From Balneolaceae bacterium (GTDB taxonomy: Bacteria; Bacteroidota; Rhodothermia; Balneolales; Balneolaceae): a stretch of 8,091 nucleotides of DNA. The position numbers and the translations under genes are program-made. Of this stretch, positions 1 through 6,658 are shown piece after piece (position 1 is the first letter of the stretch; every line of letters starts with the position of its first letter). Under the pieces are notes generated by a model. The model was not told the DNA's origin. It saw nothing but the letters and a program-made list of their open reading frames with translations, and searched no databases. The stretch spans positions 1 to 8,091 of the forward strand of contig SLGA01000145.1 in NCBI GenBank assembly GCA_007123985.1, given 5' to 3'.

Positions 1-13
1 AAAAAAAATTATC

Positions 14-490
14 ATGGATTCTCTGAAAGAAGCTGCAAACGAATTTCTTACACACAAAGTGATGGCCATTGCAGGTGTCTCATCAAAAGGAGATACAGCA
101 GGAAACATTGTTTTTAAAAAGCTGCTGCAAAGCGGTTATACGGTCTATCCGATTAATCCCACAACCGACAAAATTGATGGTGTAAAATGTTACCCGAATG
201 TCTCCTCTCTGCCGGTAATACCTGACGTTGTAATCATAGCAACGCACCCCGACGTAACTCCCAATGTATTACACGATTGCGGAACATCAGGAGTGAAACG
301 TGTATGGATTCACAGATCTTTTGGTGCTGGCAGTTACCACCCTGATGCTGAAAGTATTGCAAGAAAGTATGGTATCAGCCTGATCCCCGGCGGCTGCCCA
401 ATGATGTTTCGTGATCCCGATATTATTCATAAATGCATGCGATGGTTCCTAAAAAATACAGGAAAAGAGGCTCAGCCATTTATTCAATAA
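14..490 (+). CDS. CoA-binding domain protein (CoA_binding_2 / YccU-like)
   Basis: This is a 158-residue soluble protein with a single Rossmann-like CoA-binding fold. The N-terminal beta strand and nucleotide loop are visible as AIAGVSSKGDTAG (residues 18-30). They are followed by a helix and the strand YTVYPINP (42-49), typical of CoA_binding_2 proteins. A second strand VVIIATHPD (72-80) and the segment VWIHRSFGAGS (97-107) match the family's later core. The C-terminal PGGCPMMF (125-132) and HKCMRW are in the style of a subfamily often seen in Bacteroidota. The family probably binds CoA or an acyl-CoA, but no reaction is established for most members, so none is assigned. The ATG at 14 follows an A-rich tract without a Shine-Dalgarno sequence, and the window begins only 13 bases upstream, so the promoter is not visible. 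Length is near the family's usual 130-150 residues. Family call is firm; role unknown. Confidence 0.88.
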   Translation: MDSLKEAANEFLTHKVMAIAGVSSKGDTAGNIVFKKLLQSGYTVYPINPTTDKIDGVKCYPNVSSLPVIPDVVIIATHPDVTPNVLHDCGTSGVKRVWIHRSFGAGSYHPDAESIARKYGISLIPGGCPMMFRDPDIIHKCMRWFLKNTGKEAQPFIQ

Positions 491-607
491 TCAGCAATTA
501 TAGTGGCATTTCTATTTACCTAAAAATGGTTATAGACTGAACGTTTAGCAGTATTGTTTGATTTCAGTTACTTTCCGGACTGCTAACAACCAACTACAGA
601 GAATTCA
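491..607. other. Intergenic gap between CoA-binding gene and permease
   Basis: This 117-bp non-coding gap is bounded in the permease frame by a TAA at 584-586. It holds two structures. One is a weak hairpin at 507-528: arms CATTTCTA and TAAAAATG, seven of eight positions pairing, 6-nt loop. It has no U-tract after it, so it is a poor terminator. The other is the perfect 8-bp inverted repeat listed separately. A TATTGTTTG string at 552-560 resembles the Bacteroidota -7 element TAnnTTTG but has one extra base, and I see no clear -33 partner. A promoter for the permease is expected here but cannot be placed with confidence. Confidence 0.4.
545..586. repeat. Perfect 8-bp inverted repeat, 26-bp spacer
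   Basis: TTAGCAGT at 545-552 and ACTGCTAA at 579-586 are exact reverse complements separated by 26 bases. The right arm ends 21 bases before the TTG start of the permease at 608. In RNA it could form a stem-loop in the leader; in DNA it could be two half-sites for a dimeric regulator. The arms are short, so chance is possible. Function is inferred only from position. Confidence 0.4.
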
Positions 608-1582
608 TTGAAGAAACCATTTATCGTCTTCTCGTTTCTTGCAGGATCTGTCCTGATTTTATGGGGCATATACATGGCTCAAACAGCATCTTGGGGTCTT
701 TTCAAAGACAACTGGTTTATGACACTTACAATGGTGTTGGGATCTTTCATTGCGGGTGCAAGTTCCGAAGGTGGCGGAGCCATAGCATACCCTGCCATGA
801 CTCTTCTCTTCAACATCGAGCCTGATGTTGCCCGTAACTTCAGTTTTGCTATTCAAAGTTTTGGGATGACATTTGCCGCAATATGGATTTTTCTCTCAAA
901 AATTGAAATCGAGAAAAACTATCTATTTCTGGCAGGTATCGGTGGCTTTATAGGTATCATCCTGGGTTCTTACACAATCGTACCATTAATAAAACCAGAC
1001 TACGCAAAAATGATGTTTGTTTCATTTTGGCTGAGTTTCGGAATTGCCTTATGGGTTGTAAACTTCATAAGTAAAAGAAAAAGTGTGAGAAAACTCCCCG
1101 CACTCAAAAGGTCACAAAAAATTGAACTGATTGCTGTTGGTATTATTGGCGGCCTATTTAGTTCTGTTTTAGGGAATGGTATAGATATCTGTACTTTCTC
1201 ATATGTTGTACTCAAATACGGTCTGTCTGAAAAAGTTGCGACACCCACCTCAGTAATGTTAATGGCCTCCAATGCAATCATTGGATTTATTCTTCATCTT
1301 TTCGTTCTCGACACGATGCAAACGGAAGCCATAAATTACTTACTCGTCTGCATACCGGTTGTGATATTTGGCGCACCACTCGGAGCCTATATAATTACCC
1401 TGATTGGCAGAAAAACAATTTCCTCAATTCTTATTTCAATAATCTTTGTTCAATTTGTCACAGCGCTTTTTATTATTCGCCCGGAAAGTGAGCTACTACT
1501 CTTTTCAGCCATCATATTTTCTGTAGGCTTGTTGATATTCTTTGTTCTTACAAAGAGGAATGGTACCTATCAAAAATTATAA
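608..1582 (+). CDS. TauE/SafE-like membrane permease (divergent type)
   Basis: This is a 324-residue polytopic inner-membrane protein with about nine to ten hydrophobic segments (roughly 4-22, 39-68, 78-96, 105-127, 135-152, 172-200, 212-233, 244-264, 270-290, 298-316). The two repeated family halves are seen at GASSEGGGAIAYP (50-62) and GGLFSSVLGNGIDICTF (181-197), each followed by helix-breaking polar residues. TauE/SafE proteins are thought to export small anions such as sulfite or sulfoacetate; the substrate here is unknown. The SSEGGG signature differs from the GLGGG form of the neighbouring permease, so this is a separate subfamily. The start is TTG at 608. An in-frame TAA at 584 leaves no upstream ATG, and the Met-Lys-Lys plus hydrophobic N-terminus looks genuine. 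The next ATG at 674 would cut away the first membrane segment. A purine run AGAGA (598-602) lies just upstream. Its 3' end overlaps the opposite permease gene by 6 bp. Confidence 0.82.
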   Translation: MKKPFIVFSFLAGSVLILWGIYMAQTASWGLFKDNWFMTLTMVLGSFIAGASSEGGGAIAYPAMTLLFNIEPDVARNFSFAIQSFGMTFAAIWIFLSKIEIEKNYLFLAGIGGFIGIILGSYTIVPLIKPDYAKMMFVSFWLSFGIALWVVNFISKRKSVRKLPALKRSQKIELIAVGIIGGLFSSVLGNGIDICTFSYVVLKYGLSEKVATPTSVMLMASNAIIGFILHLFVLDTMQTEAINYLLVCIPVVIFGAPLGAYIITLIGRKTISSILISIIFVQFVTALFIIRPESELLLFSAIIFSVGLLIFFVLTKRNGTYQKL

Positions 1583-2383
1583 TATGCTGCGAATCATAAG
1601 AATGGCGATACTTGCAATGAGGGCTGAGAAACCTAACTGAACAAATTTTTGAGGTATTCGTTTACCAATCCACACTCCCATAAAACCGCCGGCAAAAGCA
1701 CCCAGTATCAACGGTAGTCCGGTTCCGAAATCCACATACCCGAGCCTGTATCCTGTAATTCCATCTGGACTGCCGGCAAAAAAAGCGAATTGTAACCATC
1801 CTGATAACGAAATAAATACAATAGCTAACGACGAAATGCTCACAGCTTTTGTCATTTTCAACTTTAGCAGTAGATTCATCACCGGTACCATCACGATTCC
1901 ACCTCCAACACCTGCAAGTGCGGCAACGAACCCTCCGAAACCACCGGTGGCTGAAAATTTCAAAAATCCTGTCTTTTCTGATCCGGTATGTTTAACTACA
2001 TCGCCTTTGCTTTTACGATAAAATAAAAGAGCAACTACCAGCAAAAGAATAGAAAAAACGGCAACAAATACCTGTTCAGTGTAAAAGTCTGAGAGCACCA
2101 TTTTTTTACCAAAATAGACGCCGAAACTACCCAATAATCCAACAATTACTCCCTCTTTCCAGTAAAAATTACGATGTTTTCGCTGTTGTACAGAACTACT
2201 TACCGATGCGGTGAACGTACAAAAAAGCGACGTTCCAATAGCCCAGGTGGCAGGATAAGCCAGACTGTAAGAAGTGAAAAGAAAATAGAGAATGGGTGTG
2301 AACAAAATTCCACCTCCCAAACCAAAAAGGCCGGCAATAATTCCGGCTAAAATACCACACAAAATGAGCAGCAACAGAAGCAT
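1577..2383 (-). CDS. Sulfite exporter TauE/SafE family permease
   Basis: This 268-residue inner-membrane protein has the classic two-repeat TauE/SafE layout. The first repeat signature is GLFGLGGGILFTP (18-30), followed by ATWAIGTSLF (46-55). The second is TGGFGGFVAALAGVGGG (146-162) followed by MVPVMN, then KAVSISSLA (179-187). A hydrophilic cytoplasmic loop with basic residues (about 122-140) separates the halves, and the C-terminal part carries GGFMGVWIGKRIP (232-244), also typical. Length fits the family (about 250-270). It probably moves a small anion or organosulfur compound across the inner membrane; the substrate cannot be read from sequence. Its ATG (complement of 2381-2383) overlaps the TGA of the upstream PhzF-like gene by one base, giving a TGATG junction that suggests translational coupling. 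The 3' end runs 6 bp into the convergent permease gene. Confidence 0.9.
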   Translation of the reverse strand: MLLLLLILCGILAGIIAGLFGLGGGILFTPILYFLFTSYSLAYPATWAIGTSLFCTFTASVSSSVQQRKHRNFYWKEGVIVGLLGSFGVYFGKKMVLSDFYTEQVFVAVFSILLLVVALLFYRKSKGDVVKHTGSEKTGFLKFSATGGFGGFVAALAGVGGGIVMVPVMNLLLKLKMTKAVSISSLAIVFISLSGWLQFAFFAGSPDGITGYRLGYVDFGTGLPLILGAFAGGFMGVWIGKRIPQKFVQLGFSALIASIAILMIRSIL

Positions 2384-3165
2384 CAGATTGTTAACTCACC
2401 AGCCATATAGGTTACGGCATTTCCACCGATTTCTACTCTTTCCTCCTTTTGAATACAGATCAACTCGCCTCCACGCTGCGATAATTGTCTGGCTATGAGC
2501 CTGTTCTTTCCAAGTCTTTTCGCCCAAAAAGGTGTTAAAACTGTATGTGCTGAACCGGTAACCGGATCTTCCGGCACACCAACAGCCGGAGCAAAAAAAC
2601 GGCTTACAAAATCAATTTCTGGTTCATCAGCAGGTGCTGTAATAATTACACCCCGCACCTCCATTCTTTTGAGTAATATCATGTCTGGTTTGATCTCTCT
2701 AACATCCGTTTCACTCTGAAGAAGTACCAGCATGTCGATGTTCACTCCCGTATAAATCGGAATAATTCCAATAGCCTCCGGCAGCAACTTAGGCACCGGA
2801 ATCGGTTTAGGCGGGTTCGAGGGGAAGTCCATAATGTACATCCCGTCTCGCTTAATTACTGTAAGTTTACCACTTTTTGTATGGAATGAGATTTCAGGCT
2901 TGTTGTAAGATAATCTTTCAAAAAGAATATGAGCAGATGCAAGAGTTGCGTGGCCGCAAAGATCTACTTCTGTCTCAGGTGTAAACCACCTCAATTTGTA
3001 TGATCCATCCTTGAATTCAGAAAAAAAGGCGGTCTCTGACAAATTATTCTCAGCGGCTATCTGTTGCAAAATGGTATCATCCGGCCAATTTTTGAGAGGT
3101 ACAACAGCTGCCGGATTTCCTTTGAACACGTTTTGCGAAAATGCATCAACCTGAAATATTTTCAT
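2383..3165 (-). CDS. PhzF family isomerase-like protein
   Basis: This is a 260-residue protein of the PhzF/diaminopimelate-epimerase-like fold. Clear family marks are KIFQVDAF with GNPAAVV (residues 2-9 and 16-22), ENNLSETAF (39-47) with the likely catalytic glutamate E44, DLCGHATLA (68-76) with H72, and EDPVTGSAH (199-207) with D200. These match the Glu, His and Asp active-site residues of PhzF from phenazine producers. No other phenazine genes are present, so a phenazine role is not supported; most homologues are uncharacterised isomerases of small acids. Length is slightly short against the usual 260-300. The ATG at 3165 is preferred; a GTG one codon upstream (3168) would only add one residue. 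Upstream lies an A/T-rich run without a Shine-Dalgarno sequence. It is the first gene of a two-gene minus-strand unit with the TauE/SafE permease, and diverges from mutS2. Confidence 0.9.
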   Translation of the reverse strand: MKIFQVDAFSQNVFKGNPAAVVPLKNWPDDTILQQIAAENNLSETAFFSEFKDGSYKLRWFTPETEVDLCGHATLASAHILFERLSYNKPEISFHTKSGKLTVIKRDGMYIMDFPSNPPKPIPVPKLLPEAIGIIPIYTGVNIDMLVLLQSETDVREIKPDMILLKRMEVRGVIITAPADEPEIDFVSRFFAPAVGVPEDPVTGSAHTVLTPFWAKRLGKNRLIARQLSQRGGELICIQKEERVEIGGNAVTYMAGELTI

Positions 3166-3168
3166 CAC

Positions 3169-3284
3169 TTTTTATTTTTAATGTAACGATTATCGCTATC
3201 GGGTTAAATTCTATTTTTTTGAACCTATAGGTAAGCACCCCGGCAAAACTACTATTTCAATCAAAAGTTCACGAACTTCCACAG
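3169..3284. promoter_or_regulatory. Divergent intergenic region, phzF-like / mutS2
   Basis: This 116-bp region separates two divergent genes, so promoters for both are expected here. It is A/T-rich, with a T7 tract at 3214-3220. It carries a perfect 10-bp palindrome (3223-3232), an imperfect palindrome CGATtATCG (3187-3195), and a TATCG direct repeat just after it. I looked for the Bacteroidota promoter form (TTG, about 19 bp, TAnnTTTG) on both strands. Only poor partial matches turned up, such as TACTATTTC at 3250-3258, so no promoter is placed. Confidence 0.5.
3223..3232. promoter_or_regulatory. Perfect 10-bp palindrome ACCTATAGGT
   Basis: ACCTATAGGT is its own reverse complement and lies about mid-way between the divergent start codons at 3165 and 3285. 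Symmetry stops at the next base on each side. A dimeric repressor or activator site is possible, but no binding protein gene is adjacent and a 10-bp palindrome can occur by chance. Confidence 0.35.
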
Positions 3285-5693
3285 ATGCCCAACAAGTTGA
3301 TACTTCACCCGGAACACACCCCCACTAAAATTGGATTTCAGTCCATTAAGGAGGCCGCAATTCGCAAAGCATTTACACCTTACGGCCGGGAGTTTCTTGA
3401 AAGTCTTCATCCATCCTCCAGTTTTGGTGAAGTAACAGAACAGCTGTTTGAAGCCTCCGAGTGGATGCATCTACTTCAAAGCGGGTCAAATCATCCCCTT
3501 TCCGTAACTGAAGATGTGAGAAATGCCATAAAGGAGAGTCGAATTTCCGGGAATTTACTACCACTCGACGATTTTGTAGTGATTCTTCAAAATGCGGCCT
3601 CTGCTAGAATCATTAAGCAGTTTTTTGATAAAACTGAGGCAGACTATCCAGCTCTAAAAAAAATCACATCACATCTTGTGAATTTAAAACCTCTGGAGGA
3701 GGCTATTAAACGGGTTATTACCGAAAGAGGTGAACTTCGGGATGATGCCAGCCAGGAGCTCAGACGCATTCGCACGAAGATAAACAGGGAGCGAAATCGC
3801 CTCCGAAGCACCATTATGCAGGTTATGAGACGTGCTGCCAAAGATGGGATGACCTCTGACGAAGGAGCTACTATTCGGAACGGGCGCATGGTGATACCTA
3901 TTCAGGTAGAATATAAGCGAAAGGTACAGGGGTTTATACAGGATGTCTCATCCTCAGGCCAAACCGTTTATCTTGAACCGATTGAAGCTCTCCAGATTAA
4001 CAATGAAATCCGCCAGCTTGAATCTGAAGAACAGAGAGAGATCGAGCGAATTATTCGGCAGCTTACCTCTGAAGTGCGCAAATATGCCGATACTCTCTTT
4101 GAAAATATTTTCCATATTTCGCGGCTTGATGCGATACACTGCCGTGTACAAACCGGGCTCGACATCGATGGCACGATCCCGGTTATTTCTGAAGAGAATA
4201 CACTGGATCTGATAAGTGCAAAAAATCCAAATCTTCTGTTAAAAAACAGATCCCTAAAGGAACCTGAAGCTGTAATACCTCTCGATCTTAAACTTACCGA
4301 TAACGAACTTGGCCTGATTATCACAGGTCCAAATGCCGGTGGAAAATCCGTAGCGATGAAAACAGCAGGTATTTTAAGCCTGATGCTGCAAAGCGGCTTT
4401 CCGATTCCTGTTCAGCCCGACTCTACCCTGCCGATTTTAAACGGGCTTTTTCTTGATGTAGGAGATGATCAATCCATTGAAAATGACTTAAGTACATTCT
4501 CTTCGCGCCTCCACTGGATGAAAGTGACCCTCGATCGTATGGAGCCCGGTTCACTTGTTCTGATTGATGAAGCCGGTTCGGGAACTGATCCCGAAGAAGG
4601 AGGTGCGCTTTTTCAGGCGTTTGTTGAGGAGATAATCAACCGAAAATCCAGAGTAATTGTAACCACACACCACGGTTCACTGAAAGTGTTTGCACACGAG
4701 CATCCCAGCGTGGTGAATGGAGCGATGGAGTTTAACCAGGAGAATCTTTCACCCACCTATAAATTTAAAAAAGGCATTCCGGGTAGCAGCTATGCATTTG
4801 AAATCGCTGAACGAATGGATCTTCCTGTTAAGCTAATGAAGAAGGCGCGTTCACTGCTGGGTGAAAACCGGGATAAAATGGGTGAACTACTGGTGAGTCT
4901 TGAGAAAAAGATGCAGGAATCTGAAGATCTGACTTTCGAGTTCAAAAGGCGCCTTCGGGAAATTGAGAAACGAGAACGCATCTACAGAGAACAGAGCGAC
5001 AATACTGAACAAAAACGGAAGAAAATTCTCGAAAAAGCGTATAAGGATGCCGGTGATATTATGCGCGATGCAAACCGGCGTATCGAAGAAGCCGTAGAGA
5101 AAGTTGTACAGGAGGGACGCGAAAATAAAGAAAAAATAAAAGAAGCACGTAAAGAGATTGAAGGAGTAAAAAGAGAGATCTCTGAAAAACAACATGACTT
5201 TGAAGAAGAATCCGAACAGGAAATATTCAGAAGTAAAGAGAAACCCGAAACAGGTGACTACGTTCTTATTGGTGAAAGCAATACTTCCGGTGAGCTTGTC
5301 GAAGTCTCAGGGAAACAAGCCACTGTTCTGATTAATGGTATGCGAGTTAAAGCAAAATTGAATAAACTGGTAAAAACCAATCCTCCGACAAAAAAGAAAG
5401 AATCCCGTTTTAAACGGTCTTACTCTACATCCGGCGACCTCGACCTTTCAGTAAAGCCATCACTCGATCTGCGTGGAAAGCGTGGTGATGAGGCCATCAA
5501 CGAATTAACTCTTTACCTGGATAAAGCTGTTGCAAGAGGGCTAAAGCAGGTGGAAATTATCCATGGAAAAGGAGAGGGAATATTGCATAAACTGGTGAAC
5601 GAATATCTTGAAAACCGCAGTGAAGTGGAATCTTTCGAAATTGCCCCATGGGAAAGCGGAGGTACAGGCTGCACTGTTGCGAATCTCAACTAA
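3285..5693 (+). CDS. mutS2: MutS2: MutS-family ATPase with Smr domain
   Basis: This 802-residue protein has full-length MutS2 architecture (B. subtilis MutS2 is 785). It lacks the mismatch-reading N-terminal domains of MutS and starts at the core/clamp region (about 1-320). The ABC-type ATPase follows: Walker A GPNAGGKS (348-355, K354) and Walker B LVLIDEAGSGTDPEEGG with D428 and E429, then a TTHH switch. A long charged coiled-coil covers about 500-640, then a small KOW-like beta domain (about 656-698). The C-terminal Smr domain has LDLRG (727-731), IIHGKG (758-763) and a GGTGCTV end (792-798). In the family, the LDLR and HGKG motifs belong to the nuclease site. Known roles of MutS2 include suppression of homologous recombination in some bacteria and splitting or rescue of collided ribosomes in B. 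subtilis; which applies here is unknown. It acts in the cytoplasm and heads a four-gene run, with 10 bp to the next start. Confidence 0.97.
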   Translation: MPNKLILHPEHTPTKIGFQSIKEAAIRKAFTPYGREFLESLHPSSSFGEVTEQLFEASEWMHLLQSGSNHPLSVTEDVRNAIKESRISGNLLPLDDFVVILQNAASARIIKQFFDKTEADYPALKKITSHLVNLKPLEEAIKRVITERGELRDDASQELRRIRTKINRERNRLRSTIMQVMRRAAKDGMTSDEGATIRNGRMVIPIQVEYKRKVQGFIQDVSSSGQTVYLEPIEALQINNEIRQLESEEQREIERIIRQLTSEVRKYADTLFENIFHISRLDAIHCRVQTGLDIDGTIPVISEENTLDLISAKNPNLLLKNRSLKEPEAVIPLDLKLTDNELGLIITGPNAGGKSVAMKTAGILSLMLQSGFPIPVQPDSTLPILNGLFLDVGDDQSIENDLSTFSSRLHWMKVTLDRMEPGSLVLIDEAGSGTDPEEGGALFQAFVEEIINRKSRVIVTTHHGSLKVFAHEHPSVVNGAMEFNQENLSPTYKFKKGIPGSSYAFEIAERMDLPVKLMKKARSLLGENRDKMGELLVSLEKKMQESEDLTFEFKRRLREIEKRERIYREQSDNTEQKRKKILEKAYKDAGDIMRDANRRIEEAVEKVVQEGRENKEKIKEARKEIEGVKREISEKQHDFEEESEQEIFRSKEKPETGDYVLIGESNTSGELVEVSGKQATVLINGMRVKAKLNKLVKTNPPTKKKESRFKRSYSTSGDLDLSVKPSLDLRGKRGDEAINELTLYLDKAVARGLKQVEIIHGKGEGILHKLVNEYLENRSEVESFEIAPWESGGTGCTVANLN

Positions 5694-5703
5694 GCAATCT
5701 ATT

Positions 5704-6600
5704 ATGAAGTTTTTTTTGCCCTTACTACTACTCTTTTTTCTCACAGAAATTGCAGTGGCTCAGCTAATCAGCTGGCGTGATTTAATTGAAGGAGAGCTTC
5801 CGCAACCGGATGAAAGAATTTACTATGGAACAGCAGAGCACATGTTTGGAGAACTATGGTTGCCGGAGGGAGATGCACATACTTCAGTAATTCTCTTTCA
5901 TGGCGGATGCTGGCAGAAAATATATCCGGGTGTTGAAATTATGAACCATATGGCTAACGCCTTGAAGGAAGCCGGTTTTGCAGTCTGGAATGTAGAGTAT
6001 TCTAGAATGGACCGGGATGGGGTTGGATATCCCAACACATTCCGATCAGCAATCTTTGGTTCCGATTACTTCAACAGAGTTGCATCTGATCACGGGCTGA
6101 GAAAAGACAGGGTAATAGTTGCCGGTCATTCAGCAGGCGGTCATCTTGCAACGTGGCTTGCAGCAAGAAACAATCTACCGAAAGAGAGCCCACTTCGAAT
6201 GGATATTTATGGTGACATCCACGAAAAGTTAGAACTACATGGAATTATCTCTTTGGCGGGAATAAATGATCTTCAGAGATACAGTAATTATGGTGCATCT
6301 TCCTGCGGAAGTGAAACCGTAAAAAAACTAATCGACTACGAAAACAGAGGCAGCGATGCCTATCTTGACACATCTCCCGTTGAATTGCTGCCGCTTGGTG
6401 TACCTTTTGTTGAAGTTTCTGCAGCTTTTGATGCTCCGGTTCCACCATTTTTCGGCTACCATTTTGCAAATATGGCGAGATCCGCCGGTGATGATGTAAC
6501 CCATATTCTACTTCCTGAAGCCGGGCATTTTGAAATGATTGCACCCTGGAGCGAAGAATGGCAACAGATTCTTAATCTTTTCATAAACCTGCTGGATTAA
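5704..6600 (+). CDS. Exported alpha/beta-hydrolase (esterase/lipase-like)
   Basis: This is a 298-residue serine hydrolase with an N-terminal signal peptide: a hydrophobic stretch, then AVA followed by Gln20, a plausible signal peptidase I site. It is therefore probably periplasmic or secreted. The fold is marked by the oxyanion motif LFHGGCW (64-70), the nucleophile elbow GHSAGGH (141-147, Ser143), a likely acid Asp243 in FDAPVPP, and the base His275 in EAGHFE. HGG.W with GHSAGGHLA resembles the BD-FAE / kynurenine-formamidase-like group of carboxylesterases; the true substrate cannot be told. The reading frame is open back to an ATG at 5608 inside mutS2, but that extension would bury the signal peptide behind 32 residues, so ATG 5704 is chosen. 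Only two cysteines remain in the mature chain (C69 and C201). It follows mutS2 by 10 bp and precedes the GDPD gene by 58 bp. Confidence 0.87.
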   Translation: MKFFLPLLLLFFLTEIAVAQLISWRDLIEGELPQPDERIYYGTAEHMFGELWLPEGDAHTSVILFHGGCWQKIYPGVEIMNHMANALKEAGFAVWNVEYSRMDRDGVGYPNTFRSAIFGSDYFNRVASDHGLRKDRVIVAGHSAGGHLATWLAARNNLPKESPLRMDIYGDIHEKLELHGIISLAGINDLQRYSNYGASSCGSETVKKLIDYENRGSDAYLDTSPVELLPLGVPFVEVSAAFDAPVPPFFGYHFANMARSAGDDVTHILLPEAGHFEMIAPWSEEWQQILNLFINLLD

Positions 6601-6609
6601 ATTGCAGCT

Positions 6610-6632
6610 TGGTTTATCTTAACCATCCGGTT
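6610..6632 (+). other. Two mutually exclusive small hairpins
   Basis: TGGTT (6610-6614) can pair with AACCA (6621-6625) around a 6-nt loop. Alternatively, AACC (6621-6624) can pair with GGTT (6629-6632) around ATCC, followed by further T residues. Both share the middle arm, so only one can form. Stems of five and four pairs are weak. They lie in the 58-bp gap before the lipoprotein start, and any regulatory role is speculative. Confidence 0.2.
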
Positions 6633-6658
6633 TTGTGAAATTCAAAGAACAAAAAAAC

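Noticed and set aside
507..528. Hairpin after the CoA-binding gene as an intrinsic terminator
   Set aside because: It is A/T-rich with one mismatch in eight, and no U-tract follows on the + strand.
552..560. TATTGTTTG as a Bacteroidota -7 promoter element
   Set aside because: It has three rather than two bases between TA and TTTG, and no convincing -33 TTG at the right distance.
1000..1281. 93-codon antisense open frame within the first permease gene
   Set aside because: It lies opposite conserved membrane segments and shows no domain or start signal; a shadow frame.
2383..3165. Phenazine biosynthesis locus
   Set aside because: Only a PhzF-family protein is present, with no other phz genes nearby; the family is broad and mostly unrelated to phenazines.
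3968..4324. 118-codon antisense open frame within mutS2
   Set aside because: It is serine/arginine-rich low-quality translation opposite a strongly conserved gene, with no recognisable motif; a shadow frame.
4887..5195. 102-codon antisense open frame rich in Phe and Leu, membrane-protein-like
   Set aside because: The hydrophobicity arises from reading the Lys/Glu-rich coiled-coil codons of MutS2 on the other strand, not from a real membrane protein.
3285..5693. MutS mismatch-repair protein
   Set aside because: It lacks the MutS N-terminal mismatch-recognition domain and carries a C-terminal Smr domain, so it is MutS2 and not canonical MutS.
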